Shown: positions 46,889 to 59,304 of the stretch, one piece after another
Layout: each line of letters opens with the position of its first letter
How positions within the stretch are numbered: the stretch's first letter is position 1
DNA from: Amaranthus tricolor
Lineage: Eukaryota; Streptophyta; Magnoliopsida; Caryophyllales; Amaranthaceae
Reading direction: 5' to 3'
Length of the DNA stretch: 64,000 bases
NCBI RefSeq assembly: GCF_026212465.1
Contig: NC_080053.1
Location: forward strand, 9,222,815-9,286,814
Made by a program: the position numbers and the translations under genes
The notes under the pieces: model-generated
What the model saw: the letters and a program-made list of their open reading frames with translations, nothing else
Databases searched by the model: none
What the model was told of the DNA's origin: nothing

Positions 46889-47441
46889 TTTTTCCCTCCT
46901 TTTTTTTTTAATTTTTCTTATCTGTTTCCGCTGCACTTGAGCAGAAGGCATTTCAGTGGTTATCGTAGTATACTCCATGGAAGTAATTTTATTTATAAAA
47001 ATATAACTCGCAACCGGGTCCCGACCTCGAATTTACGGGCACTCGAAAGATAGGACCCGTCGAGGCGGGTCGATGCGCATACGAACGAATTGTCCGAAAG
47101 AGGCGTGCGTCGGTGCGTTCGTGTAAGCGGAAATTGCACCGGGTCCCGTCGGAAGTCCCCGCGGAAGCGCGCCCGGCATGGATGGCCTCTTGATTTCCAA
47201 GTGTTGCGCGGATTTCTCAAATATTTTGTCGCTTTTTTGTTGCGAGTTCACCTGGCTTTTAAAGCCGGCGGACTCTTTTGTGAATCGGACAATACCGGGA
47301 GGGTGAAAAACGGTATTTGGGAAGGAGAAGGCTCGAAATAGGGGTCTCGGCTGCGAATTTACGAGCTTTGGAATGCTCTGGTTTTTTTTTTTTTTTTTGG
47401 GCGGCATTGCGCATGTAAACAAATTGCTACGGTGAATGAAC

Positions 47442-47560
47442 GGGTGCGATCATACCAGCACTAATGCACCGGATCCCATCAGAACTCCGCAGTTAAGCGT
47501 GCTTGGGCGAGAGTAGTACTAGGATGGGTGACCTCCTGGGAAGTCCTCGTGTTGCACCCC
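47442..47560 (+). rRNA. 5S ribosomal RNA, copy 71
   Basis: 672 bp after copy 70; T tracts 17 and 11. Confidence 0.98.
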
Positions 47561-48111
47561 TTTTTCCCTCCTTTTTTTTTTTAATTTTTCTTATCTGTTT
47601 CCGCTGCACTTGAGCAGAAGGCATTTCAGTGGTTATCGTAGTATACTCCATGGAAGTAATTTTATTTATAAAAATATAACTCGCAACCGGGTCCCGACCT
47701 CGAATTTACGGGCACTCGAAAGATAGGACCCGTCGAGGCGGGTCGATGCGCATACGAACGAATTGTCCGAAAGAGGCGTGCGTCGGTGCGTTCGTGTAAG
47801 CGGAAATTGCACCGGGTCCCGTCGGAAGTCCCCGCGGAAGCGCGCCCGGCATGGATGGCCTCTTGATTTCCAAGTGTTGCGCGGATTTCTCAAATATTTT
47901 GTCGCTTTTTTGTTGCGAGTTCACCTGGCTTTTAAAGCCGGCGGACTCTTTTGTGAATCGGACAATACCGGGAGGGTGAAAAACGGTATTTGGGAAGGAG
48001 AAGGCTCGAAATAGGGGTCTCGGCTGCGAATTTACGAGCTTTGGAATGCTCTGGTTTTTTTTTTTTTTGGGCGGCATTGCGCATGTAAACAAATTGCTAC
48101 GGTGAATGAAC

Positions 48112-48230
48112 GGGTGCGATCATACCAGCACTAATGCACCGGATCCCATCAGAACTCCGCAGTTAAGCGTGCTTGGGCGAGAGTAGTACTAGGATGGGTG
48201 ACCTCCTGGGAAGTCCTCGTGTTGCACCCC
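48112..48230 (+). rRNA. 5S ribosomal RNA, copy 72
   Basis: 670 bp after copy 71; upstream T tract 14, downstream 11. Confidence 0.98.
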
Positions 48231-48782
48231 TTTTTCCCTCCTTTTTTTTTTTAATTTTTCTTATCTGTTTCCGCTGCACTTGAGCAGAAGGCATTTCAGT
48301 GGTTATCGTAGTATACTCCATGGAAGTAATTTTATTTATAAAAATATAACTCGCAACCGGGTCCCGACCTCGAATTTACGGGCACTCGAAAGATAGGACC
48401 CGTCGAGGCGGGTCGATGCGCATACGAACGAATTGTCCGAAAGAGGCGTGCGTCGGTGCGTTCGTGTAAGCGGAAATTGCACCGGGTCCCGTCGGAAGTC
48501 CCCGCGGAAGCGCGCCCGGCATGGATGGCCTCTTGATTTCCAAGTGTTGCGCGGATTTCTCAAATATTTTGTCGCTTTTTTGTTGCGAGTTCACCTGGCT
48601 TTTAAAGCCGGCGGACTCTTTTGTGAATCGGACAATACCGGGAGGGTGAAAAACGGTATTTGGGAAGGAGAAGGCTCGAAATAGGGGTCTCGGCTGCGAA
48701 TTTACGAGCTTTGGAATGCTCTGGTTTTTTTTTTTTTTTGGGCGGCATTGCGCATGTAAACAAATTGCTACGGTGAATGAAC

Positions 48783-48901
48783 GGGTGCGATCATACCAGC
48801 ACTAATGCACCGGATCCCATCAGAACTCCGCAGTTAAGCGTGCTTGGGCGAGAGTAGTACTAGGATGGGTGACCTCCTGGGAAGTCCTCGTGTTGCACCC
48901 C
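48783..48901 (+). rRNA. 5S ribosomal RNA, copy 73
   Basis: 671 bp after copy 72; T tracts 15 and 11. Confidence 0.98.
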
Positions 48902-49453
48902 TTTTTCCCTCCTTTTTTTTTTTAATTTTTCTTATCTGTTTCCGCTGCACTTGAGCAGAAGGCATTTCAGTGGTTATCGTAGTATACTCCATGGAAGTAA
49001 TTTTATTTATAAAAATATAACTCGCAACCGGGTCCCGACCTCGAATTTACGGGCACTCGAAAGATAGGACCCGTCGAGGCGGGTCGATGCGCATACGAAC
49101 GAATTGTCCGAAAGAGGCGTGCGTCGGTGCGTTCGTGTAAGCGGAAATTGCACCGGGTCCCGTCGGAAGTCCCCGCGGAAGCGCGCCCGGCATGGATGGC
49201 CTCTTGATTTCCAAGTGTTGCGCGGATTTCTCAAATATTTTGTCGCTTTTTTGTTGCGAGTTCACCTGGCTTTTAAAGCCGGCGGACTCTTTTGTGAATC
49301 GGACAATACCGGGAGGGTGAAAAACGGTATTTGGGAAGGAGAAGGCTCGAAATAGGGGTCTCGGCTGCGAATTTACGAGCTTTGGAATGCTCTGGTTTTT
49401 TTTTTTTTTTGGGCGGCATTGCGCATGTAAACAAATTGCTACGGTGAATGAAC

Positions 49454-49572
49454 GGGTGCGATCATACCAGCACTAATGCACCGGATCCCATCAGAACTCC
49501 GCAGTTAAGCGTGCTTGGGCGAGAGTAGTACTAGGATGGGTGACCTCCTGGGAAGTCCTCGTGTTGCACCCC
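49454..49572 (+). rRNA. 5S ribosomal RNA, copy 74
   Basis: 671 bp after copy 73; T tracts 15 and 11. Confidence 0.98.
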
Positions 49573-50130
49573 TTTTTCCCTCCTTTTTTTTTTTAATTTT
49601 TCTTATCTGTTTCCGCTGCACTTGAGCAGAAGGCATTTCAGTGGTTATCGTAGTATACTCCATGGAAGTAATTTTATTTATAAAAATATAACTCGCAACC
49701 GGGTCCCGACCTCGAATTTACGGGCACTCGAAAGATAGGACCCGTCGAGGCGGGTCGATGCGCATACGAACGAATTGTCCGAAAGAGGCGTGCGTCGGTG
49801 CGTTCGTGTAAGCGGAAATTGCACCGGGTCCCGTCGGAAGTCCCCGCGGAAGCGCGCCCGGCATGGATGGCCTCTTGATTTCCAAGTGTTGCGCGGATTT
49901 CTCAAATATTTTGTCGCTTTTTTGTTGCGAGTTCACCTGGCTTTTAAAGCCGGCGGACTCTTTTGTGAATCGGACAATACCGGGAGGGTGAAAAACGGTA
50001 TTTGGGAAGGAGAAGGCTCGAAATAGGGGTCTCGGCTGCGAATTTACGAGCTTTGGAATGCTCTGGTTTTTTTTTTTTTTTTTTTTTGGGCGGCATTGCG
50101 CATGTAAACAAATTGCTACGGTGAATGAAC

Positions 50131-50249
50131 GGGTGCGATCATACCAGCACTAATGCACCGGATCCCATCAGAACTCCGCAGTTAAGCGTGCTTGGGCGAG
50201 AGTAGTACTAGGATGGGTGACCTCCTGGGAAGTCCTCGTGTTGCACCCC
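50131..50249 (+). rRNA. 5S ribosomal RNA, copy 75
   Basis: 677 bp after copy 74; T tracts 21 and 11; first of eight indistinguishable units. Confidence 0.98.
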
Positions 50250-50807
50250 TTTTTCCCTCCTTTTTTTTTTTAATTTTTCTTATCTGTTTCCGCTGCACTT
50301 GAGCAGAAGGCATTTCAGTGGTTATCGTAGTATACTCCATGGAAGTAATTTTATTTATAAAAATATAACTCGCAACCGGGTCCCGACCTCGAATTTACGG
50401 GCACTCGAAAGATAGGACCCGTCGAGGCGGGTCGATGCGCATACGAACGAATTGTCCGAAAGAGGCGTGCGTCGGTGCGTTCGTGTAAGCGGAAATTGCA
50501 CCGGGTCCCGTCGGAAGTCCCCGCGGAAGCGCGCCCGGCATGGATGGCCTCTTGATTTCCAAGTGTTGCGCGGATTTCTCAAATATTTTGTCGCTTTTTT
50601 GTTGCGAGTTCACCTGGCTTTTAAAGCCGGCGGACTCTTTTGTGAATCGGACAATACCGGGAGGGTGAAAAACGGTATTTGGGAAGGAGAAGGCTCGAAA
50701 TAGGGGTCTCGGCTGCGAATTTACGAGCTTTGGAATGCTCTGGTTTTTTTTTTTTTTTTTTTTTGGGCGGCATTGCGCATGTAAACAAATTGCTACGGTG
50801 AATGAAC

Positions 50808-50926
50808 GGGTGCGATCATACCAGCACTAATGCACCGGATCCCATCAGAACTCCGCAGTTAAGCGTGCTTGGGCGAGAGTAGTACTAGGATGGGTGACCT
50901 CCTGGGAAGTCCTCGTGTTGCACCCC
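50808..50926 (+). rRNA. 5S ribosomal RNA, copy 76
   Basis: 677 bp after copy 75; T tracts 21 and 11. Confidence 0.98.
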
Positions 50927-51484
50927 TTTTTCCCTCCTTTTTTTTTTTAATTTTTCTTATCTGTTTCCGCTGCACTTGAGCAGAAGGCATTTCAGTGGTT
51001 ATCGTAGTATACTCCATGGAAGTAATTTTATTTATAAAAATATAACTCGCAACCGGGTCCCGACCTCGAATTTACGGGCACTCGAAAGATAGGACCCGTC
51101 GAGGCGGGTCGATGCGCATACGAACGAATTGTCCGAAAGAGGCGTGCGTCGGTGCGTTCGTGTAAGCGGAAATTGCACCGGGTCCCGTCGGAAGTCCCCG
51201 CGGAAGCGCGCCCGGCATGGATGGCCTCTTGATTTCCAAGTGTTGCGCGGATTTCTCAAATATTTTGTCGCTTTTTTGTTGCGAGTTCACCTGGCTTTTA
51301 AAGCCGGCGGACTCTTTTGTGAATCGGACAATACCGGGAGGGTGAAAAACGGTATTTGGGAAGGAGAAGGCTCGAAATAGGGGTCTCGGCTGCGAATTTA
51401 CGAGCTTTGGAATGCTCTGGTTTTTTTTTTTTTTTTTTTTTGGGCGGCATTGCGCATGTAAACAAATTGCTACGGTGAATGAAC

Positions 51485-51603
51485 GGGTGCGATCATACCA
51501 GCACTAATGCACCGGATCCCATCAGAACTCCGCAGTTAAGCGTGCTTGGGCGAGAGTAGTACTAGGATGGGTGACCTCCTGGGAAGTCCTCGTGTTGCAC
51601 CCC
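51485..51603 (+). rRNA. 5S ribosomal RNA, copy 77
   Basis: 677 bp after copy 76; T tracts 21 and 11. Confidence 0.98.
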
Positions 51604-52161
51604 TTTTTCCCTCCTTTTTTTTTTTAATTTTTCTTATCTGTTTCCGCTGCACTTGAGCAGAAGGCATTTCAGTGGTTATCGTAGTATACTCCATGGAAGT
51701 AATTTTATTTATAAAAATATAACTCGCAACCGGGTCCCGACCTCGAATTTACGGGCACTCGAAAGATAGGACCCGTCGAGGCGGGTCGATGCGCATACGA
51801 ACGAATTGTCCGAAAGAGGCGTGCGTCGGTGCGTTCGTGTAAGCGGAAATTGCACCGGGTCCCGTCGGAAGTCCCCGCGGAAGCGCGCCCGGCATGGATG
51901 GCCTCTTGATTTCCAAGTGTTGCGCGGATTTCTCAAATATTTTGTCGCTTTTTTGTTGCGAGTTCACCTGGCTTTTAAAGCCGGCGGACTCTTTTGTGAA
52001 TCGGACAATACCGGGAGGGTGAAAAACGGTATTTGGGAAGGAGAAGGCTCGAAATAGGGGTCTCGGCTGCGAATTTACGAGCTTTGGAATGCTCTGGTTT
52101 TTTTTTTTTTTTTTTTTTGGGCGGCATTGCGCATGTAAACAAATTGCTACGGTGAATGAAC

Positions 52162-52280
52162 GGGTGCGATCATACCAGCACTAATGCACCGGATCCCATC
52201 AGAACTCCGCAGTTAAGCGTGCTTGGGCGAGAGTAGTACTAGGATGGGTGACCTCCTGGGAAGTCCTCGTGTTGCACCCC
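52162..52280 (+). rRNA. 5S ribosomal RNA, copy 78
   Basis: 677 bp after copy 77; T tracts 21 and 11. Confidence 0.98.
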
Positions 52281-52838
52281 TTTTTCCCTCCTTTTTTTTT
52301 TTAATTTTTCTTATCTGTTTCCGCTGCACTTGAGCAGAAGGCATTTCAGTGGTTATCGTAGTATACTCCATGGAAGTAATTTTATTTATAAAAATATAAC
52401 TCGCAACCGGGTCCCGACCTCGAATTTACGGGCACTCGAAAGATAGGACCCGTCGAGGCGGGTCGATGCGCATACGAACGAATTGTCCGAAAGAGGCGTG
52501 CGTCGGTGCGTTCGTGTAAGCGGAAATTGCACCGGGTCCCGTCGGAAGTCCCCGCGGAAGCGCGCCCGGCATGGATGGCCTCTTGATTTCCAAGTGTTGC
52601 GCGGATTTCTCAAATATTTTGTCGCTTTTTTGTTGCGAGTTCACCTGGCTTTTAAAGCCGGCGGACTCTTTTGTGAATCGGACAATACCGGGAGGGTGAA
52701 AAACGGTATTTGGGAAGGAGAAGGCTCGAAATAGGGGTCTCGGCTGCGAATTTACGAGCTTTGGAATGCTCTGGTTTTTTTTTTTTTTTTTTTTTGGGCG
52801 GCATTGCGCATGTAAACAAATTGCTACGGTGAATGAAC

Positions 52839-52957
52839 GGGTGCGATCATACCAGCACTAATGCACCGGATCCCATCAGAACTCCGCAGTTAAGCGTGCT
52901 TGGGCGAGAGTAGTACTAGGATGGGTGACCTCCTGGGAAGTCCTCGTGTTGCACCCC
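52839..52957 (+). rRNA. 5S ribosomal RNA, copy 79
   Basis: 677 bp after copy 78; T tracts 21 and 11. Confidence 0.98.
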
Positions 52958-53515
52958 TTTTTCCCTCCTTTTTTTTTTTAATTTTTCTTATCTGTTTCCG
53001 CTGCACTTGAGCAGAAGGCATTTCAGTGGTTATCGTAGTATACTCCATGGAAGTAATTTTATTTATAAAAATATAACTCGCAACCGGGTCCCGACCTCGA
53101 ATTTACGGGCACTCGAAAGATAGGACCCGTCGAGGCGGGTCGATGCGCATACGAACGAATTGTCCGAAAGAGGCGTGCGTCGGTGCGTTCGTGTAAGCGG
53201 AAATTGCACCGGGTCCCGTCGGAAGTCCCCGCGGAAGCGCGCCCGGCATGGATGGCCTCTTGATTTCCAAGTGTTGCGCGGATTTCTCAAATATTTTGTC
53301 GCTTTTTTGTTGCGAGTTCACCTGGCTTTTAAAGCCGGCGGACTCTTTTGTGAATCGGACAATACCGGGAGGGTGAAAAACGGTATTTGGGAAGGAGAAG
53401 GCTCGAAATAGGGGTCTCGGCTGCGAATTTACGAGCTTTGGAATGCTCTGGTTTTTTTTTTTTTTTTTTTTTGGGCGGCATTGCGCATGTAAACAAATTG
53501 CTACGGTGAATGAAC

Positions 53516-53634
53516 GGGTGCGATCATACCAGCACTAATGCACCGGATCCCATCAGAACTCCGCAGTTAAGCGTGCTTGGGCGAGAGTAGTACTAGGATG
53601 GGTGACCTCCTGGGAAGTCCTCGTGTTGCACCCC
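53516..53634 (+). rRNA. 5S ribosomal RNA, copy 80
   Basis: 677 bp after copy 79; T tracts 21 and 11. Confidence 0.98.
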
Positions 53635-54192
53635 TTTTTCCCTCCTTTTTTTTTTTAATTTTTCTTATCTGTTTCCGCTGCACTTGAGCAGAAGGCATTT
53701 CAGTGGTTATCGTAGTATACTCCATGGAAGTAATTTTATTTATAAAAATATAACTCGCAACCGGGTCCCGACCTCGAATTTACGGGCACTCGAAAGATAG
53801 GACCCGTCGAGGCGGGTCGATGCGCATACGAACGAATTGTCCGAAAGAGGCGTGCGTCGGTGCGTTCGTGTAAGCGGAAATTGCACCGGGTCCCGTCGGA
53901 AGTCCCCGCGGAAGCGCGCCCGGCATGGATGGCCTCTTGATTTCCAAGTGTTGCGCGGATTTCTCAAATATTTTGTCGCTTTTTTGTTGCGAGTTCACCT
54001 GGCTTTTAAAGCCGGCGGACTCTTTTGTGAATCGGACAATACCGGGAGGGTGAAAAACGGTATTTGGGAAGGAGAAGGCTCGAAATAGGGGTCTCGGCTG
54101 CGAATTTACGAGCTTTGGAATGCTCTGGTTTTTTTTTTTTTTTTTTTTTGGGCGGCATTGCGCATGTAAACAAATTGCTACGGTGAATGAAC

Positions 54193-54311
54193 GGGTGCGA
54201 TCATACCAGCACTAATGCACCGGATCCCATCAGAACTCCGCAGTTAAGCGTGCTTGGGCGAGAGTAGTACTAGGATGGGTGACCTCCTGGGAAGTCCTCG
54301 TGTTGCACCCC
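54193..54311 (+). rRNA. 5S ribosomal RNA, copy 81
   Basis: 677 bp after copy 80; T tracts 21 and 11. Confidence 0.98.
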
Positions 54312-54869
54312 TTTTTCCCTCCTTTTTTTTTTTAATTTTTCTTATCTGTTTCCGCTGCACTTGAGCAGAAGGCATTTCAGTGGTTATCGTAGTATACTCC
54401 ATGGAAGTAATTTTATTTATAAAAATATAACTCGCAACCGGGTCCCGACCTCGAATTTACGGGCACTCGAAAGATAGGACCCGTCGAGGCGGGTCGATGC
54501 GCATACGAACGAATTGTCCGAAAGAGGCGTGCGTCGGTGCGTTCGTGTAAGCGGAAATTGCACCGGGTCCCGTCGGAAGTCCCCGCGGAAGCGCGCCCGG
54601 CATGGATGGCCTCTTGATTTCCAAGTGTTGCGCGGATTTCTCAAATATTTTGTCGCTTTTTTGTTGCGAGTTCACCTGGCTTTTAAAGCCGGCGGACTCT
54701 TTTGTGAATCGGACAATACCGGGAGGGTGAAAAACGGTATTTGGGAAGGAGAAGGCTCGAAATAGGGGTCTCGGCTGCGAATTTACGAGCTTTGGAATGC
54801 TCTGGTTTTTTTTTTTTTTTTTTTTTGGGCGGCATTGCGCATGTAAACAAATTGCTACGGTGAATGAAC

Positions 54870-54988
54870 GGGTGCGATCATACCAGCACTAATGCACCGG
54901 ATCCCATCAGAACTCCGCAGTTAAGCGTGCTTGGGCGAGAGTAGTACTAGGATGGGTGACCTCCTGGGAAGTCCTCGTGTTGCACCCC
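54870..54988 (+). rRNA. 5S ribosomal RNA, copy 82
   Basis: 677 bp after copy 81; T tracts 21 and 11; last of the eight-unit run. Confidence 0.98.
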
Positions 54989-55541
54989 TTTTTCCCTCCT
55001 TTTTTTTTTTAATTTTTCTTATCTGTTTCCGCTGCACTTGAGCAGAAGGCATTTCAGTGGTTATCGTAGTATACTCCATGGAAGTAATTTTATTTATAAA
55101 AATATAACTCGCAACCGGGTCCCGACCTCGAATTTACGGGCACTCGAAAGATAGGACCCGTCGAGGCGGGTCGATGCGCATACGAACGAATTGTCCGAAA
55201 GAGGCGTGCGTCGGTGCGTTCGTGTAAGCGGAAATTGCACCGGGTCCCGTCGGAAGTCCCCGCGGAAGCGCGCCCGGCATGGATGGCCTCTTGATTTCCA
55301 AGTGTTGCGCGGATTTCTCAAATATTTTGTCGCTTTTTTGTTGCGAGTTCACCTGGCTTTTAAAGCCGGCGGACTCTTTTGTGAATCGGACAATACCGGG
55401 AGGGTGAAAAACGGTATTTGGGAAGGAGAAGGCTCGAAATAGGGGTCTCGGCTGCGAATTTACGAGCTTTGGAATGCTCTGGTTTTTTTTTTTTTTTTGG
55501 GCGGCATTGCGCATGTAAACAAATTGCTACGGTGAATGAAC

Positions 55542-55660
55542 GGGTGCGATCATACCAGCACTAATGCACCGGATCCCATCAGAACTCCGCAGTTAAGCGT
55601 GCTTGGGCGAGAGTAGTACTAGGATGGGTGACCTCCTGGGAAGTCCTCGTGTTGCACCCC
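55542..55660 (+). rRNA. 5S ribosomal RNA, copy 83
   Basis: 672 bp after copy 82; upstream T tract drops abruptly to 16, downstream 11. Confidence 0.98.
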
Positions 55661-56213
55661 TTTTTCCCTCCTTTTTTTTTTTAATTTTTCTTATCTGTTT
55701 CCGCTGCACTTGAGCAGAAGGCATTTCAGTGGTTATCGTAGTATACTCCATGGAAGTAATTTTATTTATAAAAATATAACTCGCAACCGGGTCCCGACCT
55801 CGAATTTACGGGCACTCGAAAGATAGGACCCGTCGAGGCGGGTCGATGCGCATACGAACGAATTGTCCGAAAGAGGCGTGCGTCGGTGCGTTCGTGTAAG
55901 CGGAAATTGCACCGGGTCCCGTCGGAAGTCCCCGCGGAAGCGCGCCCGGCATGGATGGCCTCTTGATTTCCAAGTGTTGCGCGGATTTCTCATATATTTT
56001 GTCGCTTTTTTGTTGCGAGTTCACCTGGCTTTTAAAGCCGGCGGACTCTTTTGTGAATCGGACAATACCGGGAGGGTGAAAAACGGTATTCGGGAAGGAG
56101 AAGGCTCGAAATAGGGGTCTCGGCTGCGAATTTACGAGCTTTGGAATGCTCTGGTTTTTTTTTTTTTTTTGGGCGGCATTGCGCATGTAAACAAATTGCT
56201 ACGGTGAATGAAC

Positions 56214-56332
56214 GGGTGCGATCATACCAGCACTAATGCACCGGATCCCATCAGAACTCCGCAGTTAAGCGTGCTTGGGCGAGAGTAGTACTAGGATGGG
56301 TGACCTCCTGGGAAGTCCTCGTGTTGCACCCC
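56214..56332 (+). rRNA. 5S ribosomal RNA, copy 84
   Basis: 672 bp after copy 83; T tracts 16 and 11; ATTCGGG variant returns; private A-to-T at 55993. Confidence 0.98.
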
Positions 56333-56530
56333 TTTTTCCCTCCTTTTTTTTTTTAATTTTTCTTATCTGTTTCCGCTGCACTTGAGCAGAAGGCATTTCA
56401 GTGGTTATCGTAGTATACTCCATGGAAGTAATTTTATTTATAAAAATATAACTCGCAACCGGGTCCCGACCTCGAATTTACGGGCACTCGAAAGATAGGA
56501 CCCGTCGAGGCGGGTCGATGCGCATACGAA

Positions 56531-56536
56531 CGAATT
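56531..56536. other. Junction of a 268-bp spacer deletion
   Basis: CGAATT at this point joins the end of CGAACGAATT, just before the relic, to TTACGAGC, just before the T tract. In intact units these two CGAATT copies are 268 bp apart (for example 57606-57611 and 57874-57879). One copy of the 6-bp repeat remains, as expected for end joining or slippage at microhomology. The whole relic is lost. Confidence 0.92.
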
Positions 56537-56617
56537 TACGAGCTTTGGAATGCTCTGGTTTTTTTTTTTTTTTTGGGCGGCATTGCGCATGTAAACAAAT
56601 TGCTACGGTGAATGAAC

Positions 56618-56736
56618 GGGTGCGATCATACCAGCACTAATGCACCGGATCCCATCAGAACTCCGCAGTTAAGCGTGCTTGGGCGAGAGTAGTACTAGGA
56701 TGGGTGACCTCCTGGGAAGTCCTCGTGTTGCACCCC
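56618..56736 (+). rRNA. 5S ribosomal RNA, copy 85, shortened spacer
   Basis: Only 404 bp after copy 84: 268 bp of spacer, including the whole 5S relic, are deleted at 56531-56536. Gene, T tract (16) and the -43 to -1 region are intact, so it should still be transcribable. Downstream T 11. Confidence 0.98.
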
Positions 56737-56958
56737 TTTTTCCCTCCTTTTTTTTTTTAATTTTTCTTATCTGTTTCCGCTGCACTTGAGCAGAAGGCAT
56801 TTCAGTGGTTATCGTAGTATACTCCATGGAAGTAATTTTATTTATAAAAATATAACTCGCAACCGGGTCCCGACCTCGAATTTACGGGCACTCGAAAGAT
56901 AGGACCCGTCGAGGCGGGTCGATGCGCATACGAACGAATTGTCCGAAAGAGGCAGCGT

Positions 56959-57059
56959 CGGTGCGTTCGTGTAAGCGGAAATTGCACCGGGTCCCGTCGG
57001 AAGTCCCCGCGGAAGCGCGCCCGGCATGGATGGCCTCTTGATTTCCAAGTGTTGCGCGG
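56959..57059 (+). pseudogene. 5S relic with altered leader
   Basis: Relic after copy 85. Just before it GGCGTGCGTC has become GGCAGCGTC (one base lost, one changed). The relic body is standard. Confidence 0.75.
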
Positions 57060-57288
57060 ATTTCTCAAATATTTTGTCGCTTTTTTGTTGCGAGTTCACC
57101 TGGCTTTTAAAGCCGGCGGACTCTTTTGTGAATCGGACAATACCGGGAGGGTGAAAAACGGTATTCGGGAAGGAGAAGGCTCGAAATAGGGGTCTCGGCT
57201 GCGAATTTACGAGCTTTGGAATGCTCTGGTTTTTTTTTTTTTTTTGGGCGGCATTGCGCATGTAAACAAATTGCTACGGTGAATGAAC

Positions 57289-57407
57289 GGGTGCGATCAT
57301 ACCAGCACTAATGCACCGGATCCCATCAGAACTCCGCAGTTAAGCGTGCTTGGGCGAGAGTAGTACTAGGATGGGTGACCTCCTGGGAAGTCCTCGTGTT
57401 GCACCCC
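57289..57407 (+). rRNA. 5S ribosomal RNA, copy 86
   Basis: 671 bp after copy 85; T tracts 16 and 11; ATTCGGG; the spacer has GGCAGCGTC for GGCGTGCGTC at 56951-56959. Confidence 0.98.
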
Positions 57408-57960
57408 TTTTTCCCTCCTTTTTTTTTTTAATTTTTCTTATCTGTTTCCGCTGCACTTGAGCAGAAGGCATTTCAGTGGTTATCGTAGTATACTCCATGG
57501 AAGTAATTTTATTTATAAAAATATAACTCGCAACCGGGTCCCGACCTCGAATTTACGGGCACTCGAAAGATAGGACCCGTCGAGGCGGGTCGATGCGCAT
57601 ACGAACGAATTGTCCGAAAGAGGCGTGCGTCGGTGCGTTCGTGTAAGCGGAAATTGCACCGGGTCCCGTCGGAAGTCCCCGCGGAAGCGCGCCCGGCATG
57701 GATGGCCTCTTGATTTCCAAGTGTTGCGCGGATTTCTCAAATATTTTGTCGCTTTTTTGTTGCGAGTTCACCTGGCTTTTAAAGCCGGCGGACTCTTTTG
57801 TGAATCGGACAATACCGGGAGGGTGAAAAACGGTATTCGGGAAGGAGAAGGCTCGAAATAGGGGTCTCGGCTGCGAATTTACGAGCTTTGGAATGCTCTG
57901 GTTTTTTTTTTTTTTTTGGGCGGCATTGCGCATGTAAACAAATTGCTACGGTGAATGAAC

Positions 57961-58079
57961 GGGTGCGATCATACCAGCACTAATGCACCGGATCCCATCA
58001 GAACTCCGCAGTTAAGCGTGCTTGGGCGAGAGTAGTACTAGGATGGGTGACCTCCTGGGAAGTCCTCGTGTTGCACCCC
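57961..58079 (+). rRNA. 5S ribosomal RNA, copy 87
   Basis: 672 bp after copy 86; T tracts 16 and 11; ATTCGGG. Confidence 0.98.
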
Positions 58080-58632
58080 TTTTTCCCTCCTTTTTTTTTT
58101 TAATTTTTCTTATCTGTTTCCGCTGCACTTGAGCAGAAGGCATTTCAGTGGTTATCGTAGTATACTCCATGGAAGTAATTTTATTTATAAAAATATAACT
58201 CGCAACCGGGTCCCGACCTCGAATTTACGGGCACTCGAAAGATAGGACCCGTCGAGGCGGGTCGATGCGCATACGAACGAATTGTCCGAAAGAGGCGTGC
58301 GTCGGTGCGTTCGTGTAAGCGGAAATTGCACCGGGTCCCGTCGGAAGTCCCCGCGGAAGCGCGCCCGGCATGGATGGCCTCTTGATTTCCAAGTGTTGCG
58401 CGGATTTCTCAAATATTTTGTCGCTTTTTTGTTGCGAGTTCACCTGGCTTTTAAAGCCGGCGGACTCTTTTGTGAATCGGACAATACCGGGAGGGTGAAA
58501 AACGGTATTCGGGAAGGAGAAGGCTCGAAATAGGGGTCTCGGCTGCGAATTTACGAGCTTTGGAATGCTCTGGTTTTTTTTTTTTTTTTGGGCGGCATTG
58601 CGCATGTAAACAAATTGCTACGGTGAATGAAC

Positions 58633-58751
58633 GGGTGCGATCATACCAGCACTAATGCACCGGATCCCATCAGAACTCCGCAGTTAAGCGTGCTTGGGCG
58701 AGAGTAGTACTAGGATGGGTGACCTCCTGGGAAGTCCTCGTGTTGCACCCC
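58633..58751 (+). rRNA. 5S ribosomal RNA, copy 88
   Basis: 672 bp after copy 87; T tracts 16 and 11; ATTCGGG. Confidence 0.98.
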
Positions 58752-59304
58752 TTTTTCCCTCCTTTTTTTTTTTAATTTTTCTTATCTGTTTCCGCTGCAC
58801 TTGAGCAGAAGGCATTTCAGTGGTTATCGTAGTATACTCCATGGAAGTAATTTTATTTATAAAAATATAACTCGCAACCGGGTCCCGACCTCGAATTTAC
58901 GGGCACTCGAAAGATAGGACCCGTCGAGGCGGGTCGATGCGCATACGAACGAATTGTCCGAAAGAGGCGTGCGTCGGTGCGTTCGTGTAAGCGGAAATTG
59001 CACCGGGTCCCGTCGGAAGTCCCCGCGGAAGCGCGCCCGGCATGGATGGCCTCTTGATTTCCAAGTGTTGCGCGGATTTCTCAAATATTTTGTCGCTTTT
59101 TTGTTGCGAGTTCACCTGGCTTTTAAAGCCGGCGGACTCTTTTGTGAATCGGACAATACCGGGAGGGTGAAAAACGGTATTCGGGAAGGAGAAGGCTCGA
59201 AATAGGGGTCTCGGCTGCGAATTTACGAGCTTTGGAATGCTCTGGTTTTTTTTTTTTTTTTGGGCGGCATTGCGCATGTAAACAAATTGCTACGGTGAAT
59301 GAAC

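Larger units (their letters stand above)
44706..47560 (+). repeat. Short-3'-tract block, second occurrence (copies 67-71)
   Basis: Upstream/downstream tracts 18/10, 18/10, 19/10, 19/10, 17/11, against 19/9, 18/10, 19/10, 19/10, 17/11 in copies 56-60. Confidence 0.6.
50088..54988 (+). repeat. Eight-unit uniform run (copies 75-82)
   Basis: Seven consecutive spacings of exactly 677 bp, T21 and T11 in every unit, and no substitution found by eye. It begins and ends abruptly (T15 before, T16 after). Confidence 0.85.
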
